Origin: Kiritimatiellaeota bacterium B1221
GTDB taxonomy: Bacteria; Verrucomicrobiota; Kiritimatiellia; SS1-B-03-39; UBA6053
Reading direction: 5' to 3'
Assembly: GCA_029269125.1 (NCBI GenBank)
Contig: JARHXX010000033.1
Coordinates: 1 to 39,687 of the forward strand
Length of the DNA stretch: 39,687 nt
The notes under the pieces are model-generated. The model saw only the letters and a list, made by a program, of their open reading frames with translations. It did not search any database and was not told the origin of the DNA. Below, one piece after another: positions 14,070-22,234 of this stretch. Made by a program: the position numbers and the translations under genes. How positions within the stretch are numbered: the first letter of the stretch is position 1; every line of letters starts with the position of its first letter.

Positions 14070-15716
14070 TTACATCATGCCGCCCATACCGCCCATTCCT
14101 CCCATGCCACCCATGTCAGGTGCACCAGCCGGAGCGCCACCCTTCTCAGGGAGATCCGTGATCATGCACTCAGTGGTGAGCAACAGGGATGCGATAGAAG
14201 CCGCGTTCTGCAGAGCGGAGCGGGTGACTTTGGCAGGATCGATGATACCGGCCTGAACCAAGTCAACGTACTCACCCAAGGCGACATTGTAGCCTTCGTT
14301 GGCTTTGGCCGCTTTCACTTTTTCAACCACAATGGCACCTTCGCCACCGGCGTTGGCAACCAGCTGACGCAAAGGTGCTTCGCAGGCTTTGGCAATAATC
14401 GCCGCACCAATCGCCTCTTCACCTTCGAGTGAGAGATCAGCCAAGGCGGCCTGGGCACGCAACAGGGCGGTTCCACCACCCGCAACGATTCCTTCTTCCA
14501 CAGCCGCGCGGGTCGCGTGCAATGCATCTTCCACCCGGGCTTTTTTCTCTTTCATTTCAGTTTCAGTGGCCGCGCCAACGTTGATAACCGCAACTCCACC
14601 AGCCAATTTGGCCAGACGTTCTTGCAGTTTTTCGCGGTCGTAATCAGAAGAAGTTTCTTCGATTTGGCGTTTGATTTGACCAATACGTCCCTGAATTCCT
14701 TCAGAAGAACCCGCACCTTCAACGATGGTGGTGGATTCTTTGTCGATCGTTACGCGTTTGGCAGATCCGAGGTCGTCAATGGTCACGTTTTCGAGCTTGA
14801 TGCCCAGATCTTCCGTGATGCAGCGTCCACCGGTCAAAACCGCGATGTCCTGCAGCATGGCTGTGCGACGGTCACCGAATCCCGGTGCTTTCACCGCGGC
14901 GGCATTCAAGGTTCCGCGCAATTTGTTTACAACCAAAGTTGCAAGCGCTTCGCCTTCGATGTCTTCCGCAATGATCAACAGCGGACGGCTGGTTTTGGCT
15001 ACGTTCTGGAGCAAGGGCAACAGATCCTGCAGGTTGCTGACTTTCTTTTCGAAGATCAGGATGTAGGGATCCTCCAATACCACTTCCATGGACTCCATGT
15101 CGGTGCACATGTAGGGAGAAAGATATCCTTTATCAAACTGCATCCCTTCAACCACATCCAGGGTGGTTTCGATGGATTTGGCCTCTTCCACAGTGATGGT
15201 TCCGTCTTTACCGACTTTTTCCATCGCTTCCGCAATGATCTCACCGATGGTGGTGTCGCCGTTCGCGGAAATGGTTGCGACCTGGGCAATTTCAGAAGAC
15301 TCTTTTACAGCTTTGGCCTGTGCCGCTACTTTCGCAACCACAGCGGAAACCGCTTTGTCGATGCCGCGTTTGATGCCCATCGGGTTTGCACCGGCAGTCA
15401 CGTTTTTCAGACCTTCACGATAAATCGCTTCAGCCAAAACGGTTGCAGTGGTGGTTCCGTCACCGGCGATGTCAGACGTTTTGCTCGCAACTTCACGCAC
15501 CATCTGTGCGCCCATGTTTTCGAACTTGTCTTCCAATTCAATTTCTTTGGCTACAGAGACACCGTCTTTGGTGACTGTAGGAGATCCAAAACTTTTGTCG
15601 ATAGCCACGTTACGTCCCTTAGGACCCATGGTTACGGCAACAGCTTTGCTGAGTTTTTGCACACCATCAAGGATGTGCTGACGCGCTTCGGTGTCAAATA
15701 CGAGTTGTTTTGCCAT
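14070..15716 (-). CDS. groEL: Chaperonin GroEL
   Basis: 548-aa Hsp60 subunit; two heptameric rings fold proteins in an ATP-driven cycle with GroES. The protein shows the usual N-terminus ([26 protein letters not shown]), the [14 protein letters not shown] nucleotide-binding block, and a C-terminal tail of GGM repeats ending in MM, typical of canonical group I chaperonins. It starts 28 bp after the groES stop. Only one copy is seen in the window; PVC genomes often carry additional groEL copies elsewhere. The coding is strongly conserved, and the large open frames on the opposite strand are shadows. Confidence 0.98.
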   Translation of the reverse strand: MAKQLVFDTEARQHILDGVQKLSKAVAVTMGPKGRNVAIDKSFGSPTVTKDGVSVAKEIELEDKFENMGAQMVREVASKTSDIAGDGTTTATVLAEAIYREGLKNVTAGANPMGIKRGIDKAVSAVVAKVAAQAKAVKESSEIAQVATISANGDTTIGEIIAEAMEKVGKDGTITVEEAKSIETTLDVVEGMQFDKGYLSPYMCTDMESMEVVLEDPYILIFEKKVSNLQDLLPLLQNVAKTSRPLLIIAEDIEGEALATLVVNKLRGTLNAAAVKAPGFGDRRTAMLQDIAVLTGGRCITEDLGIKLENVTIDDLGSAKRVTIDKESTTIVEGAGSSEGIQGRIGQIKRQIEETSSDYDREKLQERLAKLAGGVAVINVGAATETEMKEKKARVEDALHATRAAVEEGIVAGGGTALLRAQAALADLSLEGEEAIGAAIIAKACEAPLRQLVANAGGEGAIVVEKVKAAKANEGYNVALGEYVDLVQAGIIDPAKVTRSALQNAASIASLLLTTECMITDLPEKGGAPAGAPDMGGMGGMGGMGGMM

Positions 15717-15744
15717 TGGTTATTTTCCTTTTAGCAGGGTTAGA

Positions 15745-16032
15745 TTAGTTAAGTACGCCGAGGATATCATCCTCACGCAGGATCTGGTAGGCAGCGCCGT
15801 CCAGTTTAATTTCAGTTCCGCCGTATTTAGGAAGCAACACGGTGTCGCCAACTTTTACGTTGAACTCTTTGAGTTTTCCGTCTTCATCTTTCCCGCCGGT
15901 TCCCAATGCAATCACTTTGCCTTGCTGGGGTTTTTCCTGTGCGGAATCAGGGATGATAATACCGCCGACTTCCTGGTCAGCTTCTTTTGCCGGTTCGACC
16001 AATACGCGGTCTCCGAGTGGTTTGAAGTTCAT
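15745..16032 (-). CDS. groES: Co-chaperonin GroES
   Basis: 95-aa cap of the GroEL cavity. The protein begins [20 protein letters not shown], contains the mobile loop around [16 protein letters not shown] that docks on GroEL, and ends [10 protein letters not shown]. Length and sequence are standard. It follows dnaK by 94 bp, in which a strong stem-loop lies, and precedes groEL by 28 bp. No CIRCE element (TTAGCACTC-N9-GAGTGCTAA) is present in front of it, so classical HrcA control is not visible. Confidence 0.98.
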   Translation of the reverse strand: MNFKPLGDRVLVEPAKEADQEVGGIIIPDSAQEKPQQGKVIALGTGGKDEDGKLKEFNVKVGDTVLLPKYGGTEIKLDGAAYQILREDDILGVLN

Positions 16033-16085
16033 ACGCTTGTACTCCTTTTGTATTTTGCGTTAGGGTTCATTACTTAGTTAATTCA

Positions 16086-16113
16086 CCTCCGCATCCAGAG
16101 GCGGATGCGGAGG
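16086..16113 (-). other. Intercistronic stem-loop between dnaK and groES
   Basis: A perfect 11-bp stem CCTCCGCATCC / GGATGCGGAGG (16086-16096, 16103-16113) with a 6-nt loop. On the minus strand it is not followed by a T tract, so it is more likely a processing or stability element, or a leaky terminator, than a full terminator. It could set different levels of dnaK and groESL message. Confidence 0.6.
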
Positions 16114-16126
16114 CTGGTTTGTTCAA

Positions 16127-18040
16127 TTATTTGTCGTCGTCTACAACTTCGGCATCAATGATGTCGTCATCACCGTCATTGCTTTCGGCTGAAGCATCCG
16201 GTCCTCCGGCCGCTCCACCCGCTGCCGCCTGATCGGCGCCCGCCTGACTGTAGAGCTCTTCGGAAATGGACTGCATTGCACTGTTGAGCGCTTCCATGCC
16301 CGCTTTGATGTCTTCGGTGTTGTCGGATTCAATCGCCTTCTTCAGTTCAGCAATCTTCTCTTCCACCGGTGCACGTTTGGCCGCATCGATCTTGTCCTCG
16401 TTTTCTTTGAGCATTTTTTCGATTTGGAACACGGTGGAATCCGCCTGGTTTTTCACCTCAACCTTTTCCTTCGCCGCCGCATCTTCAGAAGCGTGTTCTT
16501 CCGCTTCCTTCACCATGCGCTCAATGTCTGAATCATCCAATCCGCTGGAAGCCTGAATGGTGATCTTCTGCTCTTTACCGGTGCCCAGATCTTTCGCACT
16601 TACGTGCAGAATACCGTTGGCATCGATATCAAAGGTTACTTCGATCTGAGGCGTCCCCCGCGGAGCCGGCGGAATACCGTCCAGGCTGAAACGTCCAATG
16701 GACTTGTTATCTTTGGCCATTTTCCGTTCACCCTGCAGCACCTGAATATCCACCTGGGGCTGGTTGTCCGCGGCCGTGGAGAAAATTTCAGATTTCTTGG
16801 TCGGGATCGTGGTGTTCCGTTCAATCAAGGGAGTGGAAATACCGCCCATGGTTTCAATACCGAGGGTCAGAGGAGACACATCGAGAAGCAGAACATCTTT
16901 CACGTCCCCTTTCAATACACCACCCTGGATGGAGGCACCGATCGCAACCACTTCGTCAGGATTCACACCCTTATGCGGCTCTTTGCCAAAGAACTCTTTA
17001 ACCTTGTCCTGCACTTTCGGCATCCGGGTGGATCCACCCACCAAAACCACTTCTTTGATTTCGGAAACAGAGGCATCCGCATCTTTGATACAGGCCGCAA
17101 CCGGTTTTAAAGAGCGTACAATCAGATCGTCGGTCAAAGACTCCAGCTGCGAACGGCTCAAGGTTACATTCAAGTGTTTCGGTCCGGAAGCATCCGCGGT
17201 AATGAAAGGAAGATTGATGTCGTAGCTGGTCGCACTTGACAGTGCAATCTTGGCTTTTTCCGCTTCTTCTTTCAACCGTTGCAACGCCATGGGATCTGAT
17301 GTCAGATCAATGCTGTTTTCCTGCTTAAAGCTGTCTGCCATCCATTCAATAATCGCCTGGTCAAAGTCGTCCCCCCCAAGGTGGGTGTCGCCATTCGTGG
17401 CTTTCACTTCAAATACGCCATCACCAATTTCCAATACGGAAATATCGAAGGTTCCCCCACCGAGGTCATAAACCGCGATGTGCTCTTCAGATTTTTTATC
17501 CAGTCCGTAAGCCAAAGAGGCCGCGGTCGGCTCGTTGATGATACGCAACACTTCCAATCCGGCAATTTTACCCGCATCTTTGGTAGCTTGACGCTGCGAG
17601 TCATTAAAATACGCAGGCACCGTGATTACGGCCTGACTGATGGATTCACCTAAGTAGGCTTCCGCGTCCGCTTTTAATTTCTGCAAAATCATCGCGGAAA
17701 TTTCGGGAGGAGAGTAGGTTTTGCCATTGGCTTCAATTTGTACGTCGCCGTTGGATGCTTTACTCACTTTGTAAGGCACGTATTTCAATTCCTGTCCCAC
17801 TTCGTCATAACGCCGCCCCATGAAACGTTTCACCGAGGCAATGGTATTCAAAGGGTTGGTCACAGACTGACGTTTTGCAGCCTGACCCACCAAACGTTCT
17901 CCATCTTTGGTGAAAGCCACAACCGACGGGGTGGTGCGTGCACCTTCCGCATTGGGGATCACAACCGGCTCACCGGCTTCCATCACAGCCATACAGCTGT
18001 TGGTGGTTCCTAAATCAATTCCTAGCACTTTGTTTGACAT
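16127..18040 (-). CDS. dnaK: Chaperone DnaK (Hsp70)
   Basis: 637-aa ATP-dependent chaperone. Visible are the phosphate-binding [12 protein letters not shown] near the N-terminus, [51 protein letters not shown], the substrate-binding domain ([14 protein letters not shown]) and the acidic tail ending DAEVVDDDK. The start ATG at 18040 has AAGGAA upstream; an in-frame upstream extension of 35 residues lacks homology and overlaps the promoter. groES and groEL follow downstream. dnaJ and grpE are not present next to it. A sigma-54 type promoter lies 57-73 bp upstream of the start. Confidence 0.97.
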   Translation of the reverse strand: MSNKVLGIDLGTTNSCMAVMEAGEPVVIPNAEGARTTPSVVAFTKDGERLVGQAAKRQSVTNPLNTIASVKRFMGRRYDEVGQELKYVPYKVSKASNGDVQIEANGKTYSPPEISAMILQKLKADAEAYLGESISQAVITVPAYFNDSQRQATKDAGKIAGLEVLRIINEPTAASLAYGLDKKSEEHIAVYDLGGGTFDISVLEIGDGVFEVKATNGDTHLGGDDFDQAIIEWMADSFKQENSIDLTSDPMALQRLKEEAEKAKIALSSATSYDINLPFITADASGPKHLNVTLSRSQLESLTDDLIVRSLKPVAACIKDADASVSEIKEVVLVGGSTRMPKVQDKVKEFFGKEPHKGVNPDEVVAIGASIQGGVLKGDVKDVLLLDVSPLTLGIETMGGISTPLIERNTTIPTKKSEIFSTAADNQPQVDIQVLQGERKMAKDNKSIGRFSLDGIPPAPRGTPQIEVTFDIDANGILHVSAKDLGTGKEQKITIQASSGLDDSDIERMVKEAEEHASEDAAAKEKVEVKNQADSTVFQIEKMLKENEDKIDAAKRAPVEEKIAELKKAIESDNTEDIKAGMEALNSAMQSISEELYSQAGADQAAAGGAAGGPDASAESNDGDDDIIDAEVVDDDK

Positions 18041-18096
18041 AAAATTCCTTTTCGTTCGGGTTATATTTTTTTCAATGTCTGAGTTGCAAATGGTAT

Positions 18097-18113
18097 AGCA
18101 ATGCCCGTGCCAA
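18097..18113 (-). promoter_or_regulatory. Sigma-54 (-24/-12) promoter of dnaK
   Basis: On the minus strand the sequence reads TTGGCACGGGCATTGCT, matching the RpoN consensus YTGGCACG-N4-TTGCW at every defined position. Predicted start is about 12 nt after the GC of the -12 element, near 18086, leaving a leader of roughly 46 nt that includes AAGGAA. A sigma-70-like pair TTGCAA / TATAAC closer to the gene is a possible second promoter. Confidence 0.6.
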
Positions 18114-18198
18114 GTATTTGTTAATCTTTGCAAAATCATACCCACAAAGCATTTACATCATTTATGCGCAATACCCGAAACAACCCGACGCGTCAGCC

Positions 18199-18236
18199 TG
18201 TCACACTTGTCACAGTGAATGTCACAACCTGTGCCA
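18199..18236. promoter_or_regulatory. Possible activator-binding repeats upstream of dnaK
   Basis: Three copies of TGTCACA (18199-18205, 18208-18214, 18220-18226) and a weaker TGTGCCAC nearby lie about 110-150 bp upstream of the predicted sigma-54 start. That is the usual distance for bacterial enhancer-binding proteins. Spacing is 9 and 12 bp, so they are direct repeats rather than a neat dyad. Confidence 0.35.
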
Positions 18237-18423
18237 CCCCATAGGACTTTTGAAGTTTGCCACAGAGGTCAGGCGCTCAGGCTTTTCTCTCCAGCCCCTC
18301 CGCCACAATCGATTGCCAGATACCTGCATGCCCCGGCCCTCCCGGTTCGGCCCACAAAGACAGAAGGCCACCCTCCGGCTCTGAGGGACAGCGCAAAGCA
18401 GCGGGTAAAAATATACAAAAGCC
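18237..18423. other. Remaining intergenic DNA upstream of dnaK
   Basis: GC-rich non-coding stretch between the repeat cluster and the deaminase gene stop at 18424. I see no gene, clear terminator or recognisable RNA in it. The whole gap between dnaK and the deaminase gene is 383 bp. Confidence 0.4.
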
Positions 18424-18918
18424 CTAGGATCTGGACTTCTTGTCCAATTTAATCGCCGCCGTAAACAGCGCGTCACATTCGGATTCCAGAATCCCCCCAA
18501 TCAACTCGCACCCCAAACCACCCTTCGCCCGGGAAACGACTTCAGCCGCCGTTAAATCAATGTGCCGATAGTCCAAATCCCGCAAGGTCTGAATTGAACT
18601 GCCAAACACCACCCGCGCAATTCGCGTCCACAAAATGCCGCTCATACACATCGCACAGGGTTCCGCGGTCACATACAGGGTGCAGTCTCCCCAATTCACG
18701 TCCCCGCCAGATTTCCGCACAGCCTCATTGATCACTTCCAACTCACTGTGTGCCACCGGGTTGCGGTAAGATCGATTCACCGCAGAAGCCAAAACCTCCC
18801 CTTCCCGGTGATCCACCAACAACGCGCCAAAAGGTCGCTGCAAATTCTGACACGCGGTCTCAATGGCTTGTTTCATGTAGGCTTCGTGTTCGACTGAGGG
18901 ACTGGAGGAAATCGTCAT
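18424..18918 (-). CDS. Nucleoside/guanine deaminase-type zinc enzyme
   Basis: 164-aa cytidine-deaminase-fold protein. The zinc site is complete: H57 and the proton-shuttle E59 in VAHSELEV, plus C88 and C91 in EPCAMCMSGI. It is closer in feel to free nucleoside or guanine deaminases than to TadA, because the RNA-binding features of TadA are not obvious (PFGALLVDHREGEV instead of a VPVGAVLV-type N-terminus). The substrate is therefore unresolved. It is transcribed away from the GH36 gene, with a 142-bp divergent gap, and is not obviously tied to neighbouring functions. Confidence 0.8.
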   Translation of the reverse strand: MTISSSPSVEHEAYMKQAIETACQNLQRPFGALLVDHREGEVLASAVNRSYRNPVAHSELEVINEAVRKSGGDVNWGDCTLYVTAEPCAMCMSGILWTRIARVVFGSSIQTLRDLDYRHIDLTAAEVVSRAKGGLGCELIGGILESECDALFTAAIKLDKKSRS

Positions 18919-19060
18919 TCATTGACCTTACCCCCATCCTTTCATTTCTCCAAGTGAAAAGAACACCCGAAGCAAAACCCCATGATTCAACGAATCCGCA
19001 ACCCTCTTTTTTTTTGCTTTTGTCTGGTTTGTTCACTTCATCCGCATTGAATGGGCAGCT

Positions 19061-21061
19061 ATGGAATATGACCCCGTATCCTTGAACCTGGCTGATATAA
19101 ACTGCACCTTCGGAATGTCCCAGCAAGGCGCGTGGTACCTTCAGCAGCTTCACTGGCGGGGACGTCCATTGTGCAAAACAGCCACATCCGATCTCCCTGC
19201 AGGCTGGGAACTCAATCTTGACGGCATTCGGCACACCCCCCACCTGCCGGGACTCATCGCCGCCGCCCCCGAAAGACGCTCAGCCACCCACCTTTGCTTT
19301 CCCCACAAAAACACAAATCACCGTTTTGAACTCCGACTCCATTTTCAGCTGGAAGCAGGCGCCCTGTCACAATGGCTGGAAGTCACAAACATCCACGCAG
19401 CACAACCGCTCATTTTAAACCGACTGCAATTTGCACAGTATAAATTCGACCCCTGCTTCCTTGAAGGTTCAGAAATCATCCCTCCCCGGACCGGCACCCC
19501 CGCTCCGGCACTGGAAAACCCATTTGGGGTAGACGATCCGATTATTTGCTTCCATCGTCCACAAGAGCACTGGGGATTGGCCCTGATCAACCTCGCCCCC
19601 GGCCCGATGCACCAAATCATCACCGGCCCTTACACCTCCATAGGCTACGACAACCGCACCGTCCCCTTTGAATGGCACCTCGCCCCCGGTGAAACATTCA
19701 CCAGTGACCGGGCGATCCTGCTCCCCTACACCGGATCTGTCACCGCGCCCCTCCATTCCACCCTAAGGAAATTATTACGTAAAGACCGGAAACTGCCACT
19801 CGAATGGACCTACTGCTCCTGGGAACCTTTCGGACGGGAAATCAATCACCCTAAAATCAAAACTCAAATCGACCAAGCGGCCCAACTGGGCTTCGAAACC
19901 TTTGTCATCGATGACGGCTGGCAAACCTTTGCCGGAGACTGGGAAGCCGACCCTGCAAAATTCCCCCATGGCCTCGAAACCATTCGGGACCATGCCACCG
20001 CCCAAAATCTCCGGCTCGGACTGTGGCTCTCACCCGCCACCGTGCACACACGCGCAAAACGATATCCCGAAGCCGCGCAAACATTGGTCCGTGACGCCCT
20101 GGGGAACACCCGCAGCACCCACGTGGCGGAAGGAATTCTGAATCTGGCCTGCCTCGCCAGCGACGACATCCACCTGATCCAGGCAAAAATTGACCACTGG
20201 GTATCCCGCTTAAATCTTCGTTATCTCAAACTGGATCTTCCGGTGGCCTACGATGTGTATAATCAACCCGCTATTCACTGCCACGCCAAAAACCACCATC
20301 ACGCTCCCGGCGCCGACTATAGTTTAAAAGCTTATCGGGCCGTTCAGAATTTAAGCCGACAGCTGAAGCGCAAGCACCCCGGTTTGATCATAGATCTGAC
20401 CTTTGAAATCTGGGGAGGATGGCATCACATCGATCCGGCCCTCATCGCCTGTGCGGATGTTTGCTGGCTTTCAAATCTCAGTGACGCCCCGGGTTCCGGT
20501 CAATATGCACCCGCCGCAGCCCGAAATCTCGCCGCCACCCGGGGACGCCTGGTTCCCCCAGAACACGTGGTCACCGGCAACCTGCGCTGCAACGGCCCCT
20601 TCCCCCTGGAAAGTGCCGCATCCGCACTGGCCTCTTATCCGGTTATGCTGGGAGATCTTTCCGCGCTGCCCCCTGAAACCCGGTCCCAACTCCGGCAACT
20701 TTTCCTCTGGTTCAAAACCCTGCGGGGTCATTACGTCTTAACCGAACACCAACAAAGTTTTCTGGAAGTCGGTCAATCTCTCCCCTCCCAGTCTCAGGGC
20801 TCGGGGTTTCTCCGATGTTCGGAAAAGGGCGAAGGCCTCCTTTCCGTCTTTCGGAATTTGGCCCCATATCCGGATTTCACATTCAGCATCCCACTCCCCG
20901 ATTCAATCCCCGGCGATCAAATTTATAAACTGACCCCTCAGTCAAACCCATCCCCCCTCATCCACACAGCCGCCGATTTACGTTCAGGGATTTGCGTACA
21001 CCTGCCCTTCCCCCATGCCTTTACACTTTACGCGATAGAGATCACGGCATCACAAACCTGA
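19061..21061 (+). CDS. GH36-like alpha-galactosidase
   Basis: 666-aa glycoside hydrolase of the melibiase (GH36/clan D) type, expected to release alpha-galactose from oligosaccharides or galactomannan. It has an N-terminal beta-sandwich (about 1-235), then a TIM barrel with CSWEPFGREIN (252-261), FVIDDGWQTFAGDW (281-294) and LGLWLSPATV (319-328). KLDLP (390-394) carries D392 as nucleophile, and a C-terminal beta domain follows. No signal peptide is visible, suggesting a cytoplasmic enzyme. The acid/base region reads CWLSNLSDA (468-476), where related enzymes have WTSDNTDA, so the usual Asp is replaced by Asn unless the neighbouring D475 serves. Its end overlaps the convergent secreted-protein gene by 12 bp. 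Confidence 0.78.
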   Translation: MEYDPVSLNLADINCTFGMSQQGAWYLQQLHWRGRPLCKTATSDLPAGWELNLDGIRHTPHLPGLIAAAPERRSATHLCFPHKNTNHRFELRLHFQLEAGALSQWLEVTNIHAAQPLILNRLQFAQYKFDPCFLEGSEIIPPRTGTPAPALENPFGVDDPIICFHRPQEHWGLALINLAPGPMHQIITGPYTSIGYDNRTVPFEWHLAPGETFTSDRAILLPYTGSVTAPLHSTLRKLLRKDRKLPLEWTYCSWEPFGREINHPKIKTQIDQAAQLGFETFVIDDGWQTFAGDWEADPAKFPHGLETIRDHATAQNLRLGLWLSPATVHTRAKRYPEAAQTLVRDALGNTRSTHVAEGILNLACLASDDIHLIQAKIDHWVSRLNLRYLKLDLPVAYDVYNQPAIHCHAKNHHHAPGADYSLKAYRAVQNLSRQLKRKHPGLIIDLTFEIWGGWHHIDPALIACADVCWLSNLSDAPGSGQYAPAAARNLAATRGRLVPPEHVVTGNLRCNGPFPLESAASALASYPVMLGDLSALPPETRSQLRQLFLWFKTLRGHYVLTEHQQSFLEVGQSLPSQSQGSGFLRCSEKGEGLLSVFRNLAPYPDFTFSIPLPDSIPGDQIYKLTPQSNPSPLIHTAADLRSGICVHLPFPHAFTLYAIEITASQT

Positions 21062-22204
21062 TTGAAGAGCTTTCGTCAAAACCGCTTCACATTCTGCAAG
21101 CACGGCCTCCCATTTCAGCGCCTCCAATACTTCTATAAACAGTTGAGCCTGTTCAGGGCTCGGCTTCATATCATTGATCTTACCTGCAATACCCTGATAA
21201 CGGTTCTCCTTCTGTAGACGCGCAAACAGATCGGTAACCCGCTCTTTATCCCGCTCCCCTTTTCCCGTCACAAAATACAATGCAAATTCCTGCATCTCCC
21301 CCTTCTCCGATGCGAAGAGCACATCCAGTTGCGCCAGAAAACCTGCAGGCAAGGTCTGAAAAGGCGCCAATTCTTCAATAAAAGGTTCGTGATGATAACG
21401 GGTGTCCGTAATATGCTGCATGAGAAACGCCCATTGTTCTGCGGTTGGTTGGTCTTGGAAAGGTCCAACCAGTAAATACATCACCGGAATCACCCGATAG
21501 CCTTTTTTACTCAACAATCTGGGGAGGTACCGGTTAAAATCGGCTTGCAAAACCCCTTCCCCGGCAGCCTTGAACAGAGGCGCTTTCACCTCCAGCATCC
21601 AGGTCATCAATGGCCGGGGTTCCCCGCCCATCTTCACATAGACCCGGCAAAAGTCGCGAAGACGTTGTTTATCCCCACTTTCCGTAAAAATAAAATCGGG
21701 CTTTTCCTCAAGAAACCTGATGAAATCCAGCTGTGCAACCCTCAGCAAAACCGGATCCACTTGCTGAATCTGCTCCAGCAGCAGAAACCGCTTCTCAAAC
21801 GCCTGATACCCCCCCTCGGTCTTTCCCGTTACCCCATTCAAAATGGTTTTACAGCGCATCGCAATTTCAGGATCTTTGGCATGCGCCCGTGCATAATCCT
21901 GGACCGCAGGCAACACATCCGGACCCCGCGCCATCAGCGCAGCTGTTGCGGACTCCCTTTCCTTAAAGTCTCCATTACCCAGATCATTCAGCAACGCCTC
22001 CACGCTTTCAGTGACACTCCTTTTACGCAAATACTGATTTACCGCCTCACAGCGAATCCCCCGGCCCAACTCCATCAATACCTCACGGTCTCCCGCAAAG
22101 TATCGATTGAGAAGTGTTTCCGTCTCCACCCCCGACAGATCCTGCGCTCCAACCGTTATCCCGGGTCCACAGAAGAAAAGACATAAAGCCATGAGCCCTT
22201 TCAC
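21050..22204 (-). CDS. Secreted protein with HEAT-like helices, function unknown
   Basis: 384-aa protein with a signal peptide (about 1-20, cleavage after TVGA) and then almost entirely alpha-helical sequence. The region about 65-125 (LLNDLGNGDFKERESATAALMARGPDVLPAVQDY) resembles HEAT/armadillo-type repeats common in PVC secreted proteins. The rest is not recognised. It is probably periplasmic or exported. It follows the GH2 gene by 30 bp on the same strand, so both may be co-transcribed. It overlaps the 3' end of the GH36 gene in convergent orientation. Confidence 0.7.
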   Translation of the reverse strand: MKGLMALCLFFCGPGITVGAQDLSGVETETLLNRYFAGDREVLMELGRGIRCEAVNQYLRKRSVTESVEALLNDLGNGDFKERESATAALMARGPDVLPAVQDYARAHAKDPEIAMRCKTILNGVTGKTEGGYQAFEKRFLLLEQIQQVDPVLLRVAQLDFIRFLEEKPDFIFTESGDKQRLRDFCRVYVKMGGEPRPLMTWMLEVKAPLFKAAGEGVLQADFNRYLPRLLSKKGYRVIPVMYLLVGPFQDQPTAEQWAFLMQHITDTRYHHEPFIEELAPFQTLPAGFLAQLDVLFASEKGEMQEFALYFVTGKGERDKERVTDLFARLQKENRYQGIAGKINDMKPSPEQAQLFIEVLEALKWEAVLAECEAVLTKALQSGL

Positions 22205-22234
22205 TTCATCTCTCCCCTCTGCAGACTTTCATTT

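Noticed and set aside
14070..14110. Tandem repeat of Gly-Gly-Met codons
   Set aside because: It is the normal C-terminal tail of GroEL, not a separate repeat element.
14517..15734. 405-codon plus-strand open frame opposite groEL
   Set aside because: It is a shadow of the highly conserved groEL gene and has a Phe-rich composition typical of antisense frames.
16033..16126. CIRCE element in front of groES
   Set aside because: I looked for TTAGCACTC-N9-GAGTGCTAA and found only an unrelated stem-loop.
18041..18145. 35-residue upstream extension of DnaK
   Set aside because: No homology, overlaps the sigma-54 promoter, and the ATG at 18040 has a good ribosome binding site.
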